From the NCBI GenBank assembly GCA_001662425.1, contig BDDC01002361.1, positions 1-10,083 on the forward strand: a stretch of DNA of 10,083 bases, read 5' to 3'. Shown here one piece after another: positions 1 to 8,790 of this stretch (within the stretch, counting starts at the first letter, position 1; each line of letters starts with the position of its first letter). The notes beneath the pieces are model-generated. The model saw only the letters and a program-made list of their open reading frames with translations, was not told the DNA's origin and did no database searches. The stretch is from Chlamydomonas sphaeroides (taxonomy: Eukaryota; Chlorophyta; Chlorophyceae; Chlamydomonadales; Chlamydomonadaceae). The position numbers and the translations under genes were made by a program.

Positions 1-71
1 CCCCTCCCTCCCCCCTCCCTTCCCTCTTTCCCCCCTCCCTCACCCCTGCCCCCTGCCCGCTTCCGCCGCAC
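1..71 (-). repeat. Pyrimidine-rich (minus-strand G-rich) intron sequence after the last visible ABC1K exon
   Basis: The GT donor of the next ABC1K intron is at 71-70 on the minus strand. From about 48 to 1 the plus strand is nearly pure C/T, so the transcribed intron strand holds many GGG/GGAGGG runs. Such runs could form G-quadruplexes. No coding exon is visible here. Confidence 0.6.
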
Positions 72-3000
72 CTGCGTCAGCAGCGAGCGGATGACGAGCG
101 AGTAGCGCTCGGGGATGCGGATGGGGTACTGGTAGACCAGCTCGTTGAACTTGGAGGTCACGGTGCGGAAGTTGAAGTCCGCCATGGACTGGCCCTTGGA
201 GTCGGCCCAGATCTTCTCCAGCGCGGGCGTGATGGGCGCAATGTCGGTGCCTGCAGAGCGCCAGCCGAGGCCAGGGGCAGGGTGAGGCAGCGCAAGGGGC
301 ACCACGTGCGCACGCAGCGACTGCCCCACCGAAATTCGGCCCCATGCGACCCGGGCATTAACCCCACTACCCCACGCGACTCTGCCGTGCCCTCCTCGTG
401 GGCCCTCCTCCACCAGCGCCGTGACTCCCTGCCTCCTTGCCGGCGCTGGCCCCGCTGCCGGCCCCTCACCCGGCGACAGGAAACCCAGCTTGATGAAGTC
501 CTCGGCCATGCCCCGGTAGTCCTCGTTCACCGCGTGCACCACCGCGTCAATGAGCACCGCCTTGTTGCGCGCCGACAGCTGCGCCACGTTGCCGAAGTCC
601 ACATAGGCGATGCGGCCGTCGCGCAGGCAGAAGATGTTGCCCGGGTGCGGGTCGCCGTGGAAGAGCCCAAACTGGAGGACAGGAGCCGGGGGTTGGGAGC
701 ACCAGGCAAGGGGATGAGGGAAGCGGGCGGCCGCAAGGGCAAGCGGGGAATGCGGGGAGCGAGTGGCAAATCATGGCCCAGGAGGGGCCCCTGCCGTGCC
801 GGCGCAACTCTTTCCCCTACCCCGCAGCGCACAGCCCGAGTGCGACGCGACACCCCTGCACCGCACCTCGAGCAGCTGCCTCAGGCCCGACACCACGCCG
901 CACTTGATGAACTCGTCCACGCGCACGCCGCTGCTGCGGATGGCGTCGGGCTGCGTGCAGCGGATGCCGTCGATCCACTCCATGACCAGCATCTTGGTGC
1001 CGCACAGGTCGGGGCGCACCCAGGGAATCTTGACCGTGGGGTCGTCCCTGGCGGGCGAGGAAGGTGGGCGGGCAGGATTCAATACAATGTCGCGCAGGGG
1101 TGAGCAGGGGTTGAGGCGGGAAGGCGAGCCACCTGCCGCCACCGCCCTGCGCGCCCCGCACCTGAAGTTGCGCTCAAACTCCTCGATGTTCTTGGCCTCC
1201 TGCGTGTAGTCCAGCTCCTCCAGCAGCTTCTCGCCGAACTCGTCCACGATGAGGCGCGCGTCGCAGCCCAGCCGCCGCCGCGACAGCGCGTCGAACAGCC
1301 CCGCCAGCGACCTGCGCAGTTGGGGGCGGGCAGGAAGGGGCGCGGGGTGCGAGGCCGGGTTAGGCACACGATGGCACACATCGCAAGACAAGACCGCAAG
1401 GGCTATTGCTACTCTGCACAACCCTTACCCTGCAGACCGCGAGCTCCGGCCGGCGCCCCCGTCCCCATAGCAGACCGTCCCTCCATGCCCTCTCAGCTGC
1501 TCTTCCCCCCCCGCCCGCAAAACTCAAGCCGCCTCAGCCTCACCTGAACACGTACAGGTCCCTCAGGATGGTGGGCTCCACCCCCGGCCGCTGCACCTTG
1601 ATGGCCACCTCCTCGCCCGTGTCGCGCAGGACCGCCTTGTACACCTGGCGGGGGGGGGCCGGATGGGGAAGGAGGGACGAGGTGGAGGTAGGTGCGGAGG
1701 GGGCTCGGCGCGGGCCGGGACAGCGCCGTGCGCTGCTCCGCTCCGCCGCACCAGTCCAGCCCGCCAGCCCAAGGCGGCCCGCGCGCAAGGAGAGCGAGCG
1801 AGCGAGCGGGGCGGCATGCGTCGCGAGCCGGGGGTCTGGCGCAGTCGTCCCGCCGCCTTACCCCGCCCCAGCAGTCCCCCACGCCCCACCACCTGCCCTG
1901 TACGGTAGGAGCCGCCCTGCATCCCTGCCCTGCCCTCCCTTGCCTTGCCCTTGACTGCCCCGCTTCTGACCTACGCCCCGGCCACATGCTCGCTCGCCGC
2001 CCCTGCCCGCCCCCTGCCCCAACCCCCTTGCACACAGCGACCACAGCCCCAACCCCCTTGCACACAGCGACCACAGCCCCAACCCCCCTGGCACACAGCG
2101 ACCACAGCCCCAACCCGCGGCCGCCACGACACGCCCGCACCTGGCCCAGGCTGGCCGCCGCCACGGGCCGCTCGCTGATGGAGCTGAACACCTCCTCCAG
2201 CCGCCTGCCCAGCTGCTCCTCCATGATGGCGAACGCCACCTTGTCGGGGAAGGGCGGCACGTCGTCCTGGGGGGGCAAGCGAGGGAGGCAAGGGGAGGGG
2301 GGGGCAGGGGGAGGAGGTCGAGGCAGAGCGTAGCCAGGACAGGGGAGGCAGCCGAGGGCACGAACCAGGTAGGCCCGGTGGCTAGGCCACGGCCCCGGCC
2401 TGCAGAGCTGCACGGGCTGGACCCGCGCCAGCTGCCCGCCCACCCCCCGCCCCTGCCCCCTGCACGGCTCACCTGCAGCACGCACAGCTCGTTCATGTAG
2501 TCCTCGCGCACAATGTCGGGCCGGTTGGCCAGCACCTGGCCCGCCTTGATGAACGAGGGGCCCAGCGCGGTCAGGATCTCGCTGCGGGGCCGGGAGCAGG
2601 GCGGGCGGCGGTAAGGCAGGCGCCATCAGGTGGGGGCTGGTGGTGCAGGCCAGGGAGCAGGCCAGGGGGAGGATGCGAGGCAGGCGTGCCGCAGGCGGAG
2701 GAGGGAGGCCCCAGCACCCCAGCCGCCAACTGTCATGCTGCCGCCTTAGGGCAGCGACGGGATCGGGGCGTGGCAGGGCGGGGAAGGGAGCGTGGCCGCG
2801 TACGGGCGGGGGGAGGCCGACGGGTGGTGCCTGGTAGGCTCCGGCCTGTCGGCGGGGTAGCAGCCGGGCAGTTGGCGCTGGCCAGCACCCGGCTGTGGTG
2901 GCCGCAACCCCCTCCCCCATGCCGTGCACGAGTGGCCGCGTGCCGCCTGGCACGAGCCCCCGCACCAACCCCGGGTAAGGCAGCCAACGCCAACCAGCGG

Positions 3001-4313
3001 GCGCCCACCCAGACACCGGCCTTGCCCCCCGCGGCTGCCGCCGGTACCGCCCCGCCCCGCCCGCGCCGCATCCTGTGGCGCCAAGGCCAGCTAGCCCTGG
3101 GCCACCCGGCCCCCTTACGATAGCCCCTGCGCTGCAGCCAGCCCGCAGCAGGCCCTGCCAGGAGGCCCTGCGTGACCGCGGGCGCGACACCCCCGGCCTC
3201 CCGGCTGCCGCCCAACACCAATGCAGCCCATCAGCTCCGCACTCCACACCACGCCCCGGCCCCACTCCGCCTCCGCGCCGGGCGCGTCGAGCGCCAATCG
3301 GAACGCCTTCTCTTTGCGCGCTAAGAGCCCCCCACCCCTTGAATGCCCTTGACTGGCGCTGTCGGGATAGGGCGCAGAATGGCAAGATGCGCAGCGCAAT
3401 CGGGCGCCGGTCGCCCTGTCGCCTCGTTCCCGCGCTGCCCCGAACGCACCGCAGCTGAGCGGCGCGCAGCTTGACGCGGTCGGGCGTGTCCTCGTGCCCC
3501 ATCAGCCGGTCCGTGTACAGGGAGCCCATGAACAAGCCGACGCGGCCGGTGATCTCGGCAATGCGGAACTGCGTGGGGAGTTGGGGAGAGGGACGGGGAG
3601 GGGAACAGAGGGTGCGGGGTGGGGGTTGCGGGGAGAGGATGCGGGGCTGCGGTTAGGGATGCGCTGGCAAGCAGGCGGGGTGTTACGGGACCTTGGGCGT
3701 GGGCCGCGGTGGAGAGCGCCCGAAGGGTTGGGAGCAGGTGGCTGGCAGGGCGGGGCCAGTTGGAATGTGCAGGCGGCTCGGCAGTGAGGGGCCGGTGGGC
3801 GGGCGCAGCGGACGGACGCGAGGGCGTCGCCTGCTTACCAGGCACTTGGCTGCGTCCCCGGGGCCGCGCACCACACGGCTCTTGACGTACTCGGGCGAGT
3901 ACTTCGAGATGATGTTGCAGACGTCGCGCTCCATGTCCAGCGGGTTGTCCTCCACACGCCCCAGCGGGCGCAGGCGACTGCGCATGCCCAAGCGCGCGGC
4001 ACATCCGGCGTGGGCGTGTTACGAGTCGGATATATGGGCGCGTGCTATTATTACACGTCCACATGAAAGGCTGGCAGCTCTGGTGAGGGCTGACGACGAC
4101 CCATCCACGCGTGCGTGGCTTGCAAACCAGAAGTGTTGTCGGCCCGTTGCCCCACCTGGGTGCTAGCGCCACGGGCGCTGCGCGTGTTGGCGACAGCGTC
4201 GAGGCAGCCGCACGGCAGCGCAGGGCCTGGCGCGACGCCCGCCCTCGCCCTATCGCGCGCAGCTCGTCAGCCTGCGTCGCCATAGCTTGGCGCCGCAGCT
4301 GCTGCTGCTGCAT
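72..4313 (-). CDS. ABC1/UbiB-family atypical kinase (ABC1K), predicted plastid protein, 3'-partial
   Basis: Atypical protein-kinase-like ATPase of the ABC1K family; plastid members act on prenylquinone and lipid metabolism, often at plastoglobules. Exons (minus strand): 4313-4156, 3977-3839, 3568-3450, 2581-2473, 2266-2141, 1644-1544, 1311-1162, 1047-867, 671-470, 250-72. All introns are GT-AG with matching phase, giving 488 residues; the C-terminus lies beyond position 1. Motifs in order: KAGQ (151-154), Ala-rich loop AAASLGQV (211-218), VAIK lysine K233, ExD (E283, D285), catalytic loop HGDPHPGN (366-373, D368), and DFG (386-388). All key residues are present, so an active enzyme is expected. 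The start ATG at 4313 has A at -3 and an in-frame TGA 18 nt upstream. The first ~50 residues are rich in Arg, Ala and Ser, contain LRCRAAAS and have few acidic residues, like an algal transit peptide. The long sequence resembles the plant/cyanobacterial plastid ABC1K group (perhaps ABC1K6-like), but the subfamily is not certain. A second in-frame ATG at 4283 is an alternative start. Confidence 0.93.
1645..2140 (-). other. ABC1K intron 5 (496 bp)
   Basis: This intron separates the exon ending in the Ala-rich loop (…ASLGQ) from the exon starting VYKAV. It contains a GAGC-type short run near 1792-1808 and the 30-bp triplicate repeat at 2021-2111. Joining the flanking exons rebuilds the unbroken family motif ASLGQVYKA, so no coding sequence is expected inside it. 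Confidence 0.85.
2021..2111. repeat. Three-copy 30-bp tandem repeat in ABC1K intron 5
   Basis: Units are 2021-2050, 2051-2080 and 2081-2111. The first two are identical. The third is 31 bp, with a small change in its CCCCCTTG/CCCCCCTGG segment. A partial fourth start (AACCC) follows. It lies wholly in an intron and has the look of an ordinary minisatellite. Confidence 0.9.
2582..3449 (-). other. ABC1K intron 3 (868 bp), no recognisable gene inside
   Basis: This is the largest intron of the kinase gene. The exon before it ends with codon fragment CG and the next starts with C, giving an uninterrupted …KLRAAQLREILTALG… as in family members, so no exon is missing. The intron is GC-rich with several long spurious open frames on both strands, none resembling a known protein. 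I see no RNA gene or transposon in it. Confidence 0.8.
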
Positions 4314-4586
4314 TGTGTTACTGTCACGTCAAACAGCGGGCAACTGGTGCGGCAACGCTGAGGAGTCTAACTTTGGTTGTTGTGTTTGCTGCTTAATGCG
4401 AAAACACAAGCAGGCGAGAGGAGACAAGTTAAGCTCACTGACCCTGGCTGGTGGTCAGGGCCACTGGGACCTGGGCTTTCCGTGAACGGACGCGCGATTG
4501 GCCAGAGTTCGTTCATGGCCCAAAGCCAGACACCGCTCCGTTCTTCCACATACGCTGCTGTGCCTCTCAACCTTACCATCGGAGCC
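4314..4586. promoter_or_regulatory. Shared intergenic region of two divergent genes (candidate bidirectional promoter)
   Basis: Only about 273 bp separate the ATG of the minus-strand kinase gene (4313) from the chosen ATG of the plus-strand SET gene (4587). It includes a relatively AT-richer patch at about 4366-4400. A TGACGT core (bZIP/CRE-like) lies on the minus strand at 4331-4326, close to the kinase ATG. An ATTGG (inverted CCAAT box) is at 4497-4501. No clear TATA box is visible. These short motifs may be chance matches. A possible upstream ORF (ATG 4396, stop 4483-4485, 29 codons) precedes the SET gene if transcription starts far enough upstream. Confidence 0.5.
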
Positions 4587-7500
4587 ATGCACCGAGCTCT
4601 GGTGTTCTCTGCGCCACCAGCGCATGTGGCAAACTGCTGCCCGAACCCATCTGTCCGGGAGCGCATCCTCTCTTCCTTTGCTCCTAGCACATCGGGACGA
4701 TGCTGTTCTGCTCCGACTGCGCGGCGCGGTCCCCGGGACCTAGCGCCGGCATGCGCCGCGAGCAAGGCCAAGGGCAACGGCAGCAGCCAGGGTTTCAAGG
4801 GCTTCGGCGCATCACCTAAGGCCCAGCAGACTCAGCAGCCGCGCACTCCGCTAAAATTCGAGGACGAGGAAGACTTGTCGGCCGCCGCCGCCGAGCAGGA
4901 GGGCATGGAGGACGATGGAGGCGACGAGGAGGGCGGCATCGTTCTGAAGCCAGCGTACCAGATGTACGTGGACGCTGGCTACAAGGCGCAGCGCTTCGTC
5001 GGCCCGGTAGCCCTCCAGCGACCCGAAGGCAAGTTGCGGCCAGCCTGCGCCGTCGCTCCACGCCAACCCCCGCCACGCAGCGCCTGCTCCCAACCTCCCT
5101 CACCGCACAACCACTGTGCTGCACTTTCCGGTGGTTAAAGCAGGCACACCCCGCACCATTCTACCGGGGAGAGCCTCTAGACCCACCGCACATTACCTTC
5201 CCGGGTACCCGATACGGGCCGGCAGCAACTTCCCTGCTGAGCACTGTAACTGAATATCCGGTGTACATTCCCGTCAGCTCCCTTACCTGCGTCATTGCCC
5301 CTACCTGATTCATAAGCATACCTACCCTCATGGCCGCCAAGCGGTCCCGGTGGTTAAAGCAGGCACACCCCGCACCATCCTACCGGGGAGAGCCTCTAGA
5401 CCCACCGCACATTACCTTCCCGGGTACCCGATACGGGCCGGCAGCAACTTCCCTGCTGAGCACTGTAACTGAATATCCGGTGGACATTCCCATCAGTTCC
5501 ATTATCTGCGTCAATGCCCCTACCTGCTTCATAAGCATACCTACCCTCATGGCCGCCAAGCGGTCCCGGTGGTTAAAGCAGGCACACCCCGCACCATCCT
5601 ACCGGGGAGAGCCTCTAGACCCACCGCACATTACCTTCCCGGGTACCCGATACGGGCCGGCAGCAACTTCCCTGCTGAGCACTGTAACTGAATATCCGGT
5701 GGACATCCCTCCTTGTCTCGATACCAACGCAACACATCACTACGGCACCCCACGCTCGCGCAGCACCCTGCACCCAACCCCGGCTCTACCACGCGCTAGT
5801 CCCTCACCGCAATCACGCGCCTTCATACGAGTCCCCCGACCTTGCCACCCGCAGGCTCGCCCCTGCCCGTGCTGGCGGCCACCGCGGACATGCTGCCGGG
5901 CGACCTCATCGTGGTGTCCGCTGCGCTGGGCTTCGTGGGAGGCGGCTTCCAGCAGGTGAGGCCACACAACACCACCACACGGCGGTGGCTAGCGCTGCCA
6001 GCAGCCTCTCCTGGTAGCACTCTCCCAGCAGTGCTGCTTCCGCGAATTCGCACTTCTTCAGCGGGCCGTGCGAGTGCCCCGGCGCACAGCCCCTGCGCCA
6101 GTCTCGTGAGGCATGGCAGCACCCGTGGCCGCACTCACGGCAGGATGTCGGCAGGCGGCCCGCACCCACCAACGCAGCAGCACACATCACGGTGAAGCGC
6201 CGGCCTCCTCCTTCCAGCCCACACGGTTCCGCTCCTGCCCCTCCCCGTCATCACCCATTCCCCGCCCTCCCGCCCTGCCTAACCAGACGCCCGAGCTCGA
6301 GGACCTGCACGCCTCCCTGCTGGAGGACGGCCCCACCCCCGCCCAGCGCCGCGTGCTCGCCCTGCTGGACCAGCTCCGGCCCCCGCCCGCCTCCTCCGAC
6401 GCCGCCGCGCCCTCGGCTGCGGCGCCTGCCGCAACTGCCGCGGCCAGCCTGCCGTCGCTGACCACCATGGACGTTAAGTTCTGGGGCTCGCGCGGCCGCG
6501 ACACGAGCGCGCCCGAGTTCGGCGCCAAGCGGCTGATGGCGCTGCTGTCCAGGACGGCCACCGCGCAGGAGACGCAGGACCCCGCGGCCATGCAGGTGGG
6601 AAGGGTGGCCCGCGGCGTGGGTGGGGCAGGGGCGAGGAGCCAGGGTGCCTGCGTCGCTGTGAGGGCTGATGTGTTGCGCGGCTTGGCGGCGTGGTGCGTT
6701 GGCTAGCAAGCGCAAGCGCGCTAGGGGCGGGGGTCGCCCTCCTGCTCCTGCAGAGGGCAGCCCGCCGCCGGGCTGCCAGACGGCCTCATGCTCTGCCGAC
6801 GCAAGCAAAGCGCTGACGCCTCCTGGTCCTGACCCCTTCGCCCGGCCCCTCGTCCCGCAGGCCCGTCACCAGAAGCCCGTGGGCTTCGTGGGCCTGTGGC
6901 CCGAGCTGCCGCTGCTGGCGCACAGCTGCGCGCCCAACACCAGCCAGCTGGTGGTGGCTGACCGGCTGTTCCTGCACACCACTGACGAGATCAGCCAGGG
7001 CGAGGTGCTGGCGCGCAACTGGATCGGCCCCACCGTGGCCGCGCCGCTCAGCGTGCGGCAGGATGCCGTGGCGGAGTGGCTGCGGGACCAGGGCGTCGAG
7101 GTGCCCGAGGCGCCCGTGCCGGCGGAGGGCGCCGCGCCGGAGCCGCAGGCGGCGCTGCGCGCGTGCCGCTGCAAGCGCTGCCAACTGGAGGCGTCAGTGT
7201 CGGAGGAGCTGCAGGCGTCGCTGGAGGCGGCGTTCTACTGGTACGTCAACGAGGCGAGCACCGTGTGGAACAAGGCCAACCAGGACGAGGACATGACGAT
7301 GCTGCGCGGCCTGCTGGCCGACGCGACCGTCCTGGTCAACGAGATTGAGGACGGGCTGGCGAACGAGCCCGGCCTCGACGACGAGCAGATGGACTGGCTG
7401 CGCGCCTCGGCGTACGACGTGTATGACTTCCTCGTGACACTGGACGAGCTGGTCAACGCCGAGCAGGCCCGGCCCGAGATCCTGCAGCGCTGCCTGGAGC

Positions 7501-8357
7501 TCATCCGCGTGCACTCGCCGGGCAGCGAGGACCACCTGGCGGTCGCCTACAAGAACCGCGAGCTGTGCAGCCTCCGCTTCGACACGTTTGTGGAGATGCT
7601 CAAGCGCGAGACCCCGGCGCGGCGCAACCGGCCAGGCGTGTCCAAGCGCGAGACGAAGCAGCTCAAGGCGCTCAAGGATGCGATTGACAATGCGTCCGAG
7701 TATGTGCTCGAGGCTATTATCCTGCGCTACGGCTACGTAACCGAGGCCTTCGTCGCCAAGCTCACCGACGGCCTGGCCACCTACATGGAGGGCGTTCAGC
7801 AGATGCAGGCCATGCAGGCGCAGGGCCTGACGGAGATGACGCACGAGACGGAGATCGACGGCGTCAAGGTGCACATCGTCGACCGCCTGGAGGTGTCGGA
7901 CTCTGGCGCCGGCGCGCGCGGCGGCAACACGCGCGAGGTTGTGAACGAGGACGGCATGACGATCTCGGTCATCGAGGGCGGCGCCGAGGCGGCGGGAGCG
8001 GCGGCGGGCCGGCCACTCGCCGCGGCGGCCTCGGCAGCTGGGGCGCCGCAGGAGGTGGATGTGGAGGTCCTGGGGCCCGGCGACGATGAGGTTGAGGAGG
8101 AGGGCGAGCTGGTGGGCCTGGACGCGGCGGGGCTGGGCGCCGAGGAGCTGGCGGAGATCGAGGCCATGCTGGCGGATGGCGGCTTGTTTGCTGGCCTGGG
8201 TGGGGGCGAGGGCGAGGAGGAGGAGCTGGAGTTGGGCGAGGAGGAGCTGGGCCTGGAGGAGTCTGTGGGGCTGGACGATGCGGGCCTGGCGGCGGACATT
8301 GCCGCGCTGTCGGCAGACCTAGGCCTGGAGCAGCCGGGCGCCAAAGGCAAGGCGTGA
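4587..8357 (+). CDS. SET-domain protein (SMYD-like split SET, post-SET CxCxxC), predicted plastid-targeted
   Basis: Proposed exons: 4587-5028, 5855-5955, 6287-6595, 6861-8357, phases consistent, 782 residues. Residues 1-60 are rich in Ala, Ser, Arg and Pro and look like a chloroplast transit peptide, followed by an acidic linker. Residues ~148-180 (…LAATADMLPGDLIVVSAAL) resemble the N-terminal SET strands. HSCAPN at 305-310 is the conserved (N)HSCxPN motif, and CRCKRC at 386-391 is the CxCxxC post-SET zinc site. Residues ~395-600 are helical, with a PGS..HL…RE pattern like the C-terminal domain of SMYD-type proteins. Residues ~690-782 are a Glu/Gly/Ala/Leu-rich acidic tail. SET proteins of this class are lysine methyltransferases. 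Here the usual GEE…Y catalytic segment reads GEVLARNWIG (331-340), without the tyrosine, so activity is doubtful. The substrate is unknown. An in-frame ATG at 4515 would add 24 residues. Exon 1 joins exon 2 only through a GC donor. Confidence 0.85.
5029..5854 (+). other. GC-AG intron 1 of the SET gene (826 bp)
   Basis: Exon 1 ends at 5028 with GAAG, followed by GCAAGT, which matches the strong consensus AG|GCAAGT of GC-AG introns. The acceptor is CCCGCAG at 5848-5854. The phase (1) fits, giving …RPEG|SPLPVL…. No GT donor nearby gives a better in-frame junction. The intron carries the 219-bp repeat array. If it is not spliced, the reading frame stops at TAA 5136-5138. Confidence 0.72.
5128..5706. 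repeat. 219-bp tandem repeat, 2.6 copies, in SET gene intron 1
   Basis: Units start at 5128, 5347 and 5566 with CCGGTGGTTAAAG and have an exact 219-bp period. The third unit stops after about 141 bp, near 5706. Units 2 and 3 appear identical over their shared length. Unit 1 differs from unit 2 at eight places (5160, 5264, 5273, 5278, 5282, 5286, 5295, 5308), seven of them in its last 83 bp. The period is 73 codons, so one plus-strand frame stays open through units 2 and 3. In unit 1 the change at 5308 creates a TGA. Each unit contains TGTAA (5245, 5464, 5683), the algal poly(A) motif. The sequence family is not recognised. Confidence 0.95.
5956..6286 (+). other. SET gene intron 2 (331 bp)
   Basis: The donor GTGAGG follows the exon ending …GGGFQQ and the acceptor is AACCAG just before ACGCCCGAG. 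It is GT-AG and phase 0. Nothing else is recognised in it. Confidence 0.8.
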
Positions 8358-8397
8358 GGGGTGGGAGAGCGCGGATGCAGGAGGGCGCTCTAAGCGT

Positions 8398-8750
8398 TGA
8401 TGCGCTGGCGGTGACACGTTTGTGAGGCTCGTGCTGGTGGCGTGGCCGCGCTGTCATGACACAGTACGTCCGTCGGCAGAGTGCAGCACGCTGCCAGACC
8501 ATCATCAGGTGCCGAGTGTGCGGAAAAGGTATTGCTCGAGATGGCAGGAGAGCTATCCGTTCCCGCTGCGAGCGGCTGTCCGGATTCCTGGCACCTGGGA
8601 CGCGCCCGAGGTGCGCTGGCAGAGCCATGGGGATGGAGGTGTCCCCTAAGAGTGCGGCGCCCGGCGGGCATTTGGCACTCCGAACCGTGCTGTGCCAAGG
8701 ACGCATGGTGTCACGACAGCGCCTAGCATACTGACGTGATGCGCTGGCGG
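8398..8750. repeat. 14-bp direct repeats flanking the inverted-repeat element
   Basis: TGATGCGCTGGCGG occurs at 8398-8411 and again at 8737-8750, on either side of the MITE-like element but separated from its ends by 36 and 14 bp. They are too far from the termini to be a simple target-site duplication. They may mark a nested or older insertion, or be a local duplication. Confidence 0.6.
8448..8722. mobile_element. MITE-like element with imperfect terminal inverted repeats (~275 bp)
   Basis: The 24 bp at 8448-8471 (beginning GCGCTGTCATGACAC) match the reverse complement of 8699-8722 (GCGCTGTCGTGACAC) at 20 of 24 positions. Similarity continues inward with a small gap (GGCA…CAGCACG in both arms). 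There is no coding capacity and no recognisable transposase. A clear target-site duplication was not found, so this may be an old non-autonomous DNA transposon or only a long inverted repeat able to fold in the 3' UTR RNA. Confidence 0.45.
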
Positions 8751-8754
8751 CCAC

Positions 8755-8790
8755 GGGGTTGGACTGTATTCTGGGGTTGGACTGTATTCT
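8755..8790. repeat. Perfect 18-bp tandem duplication
   Basis: GGGGTTGGACTGTATTCT at 8755-8772 is repeated exactly at 8773-8790. It lies in the putative 3' UTR of the SET gene. No function is apparent. Confidence 0.95.

Noticed and set aside
282..1103. Plus-strand open frame of 273 codons at the left side
   Set aside because: It lies antisense to ABC1K exons and introns and has an Arg/His/Pro-rich composition without family resemblance.
2021..2111. CRISPR-like array
   Set aside because: The 30-bp units are directly adjacent without spacers and lie in a eukaryotic intron.
1493..3535. Minus-strand open frame of 680 codons as one protein
   Set aside because: Only three short pieces match ABC1K exons; the rest is low-complexity intron sequence bounded by good GT-AG sites, and removing it restores the family motifs.
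5330..5959. Plus-strand open frame of 209 codons through the 219-bp repeats as a separate gene
   Set aside because: It runs out of frame into exon 2 of the SET gene, ends at its donor site, is mostly repeat, and resembles no known protein. It is kept only as a feature of the repeat.
7194..7874. Long minus-strand open frame (226 codons) opposite SET gene exon 4
   Set aside because: It is the complement of a strongly coding, GC3-biased exon; its His/Leu/Val-rich translation matches no family, and such antisense frames are expected at this GC content.
7969..8754. Minus-strand Pro/Arg/Ser-rich open frame
   Set aside because: It is a shadow of the Glu/Gly/Ala-rich tail of the SET protein and the 3' region.
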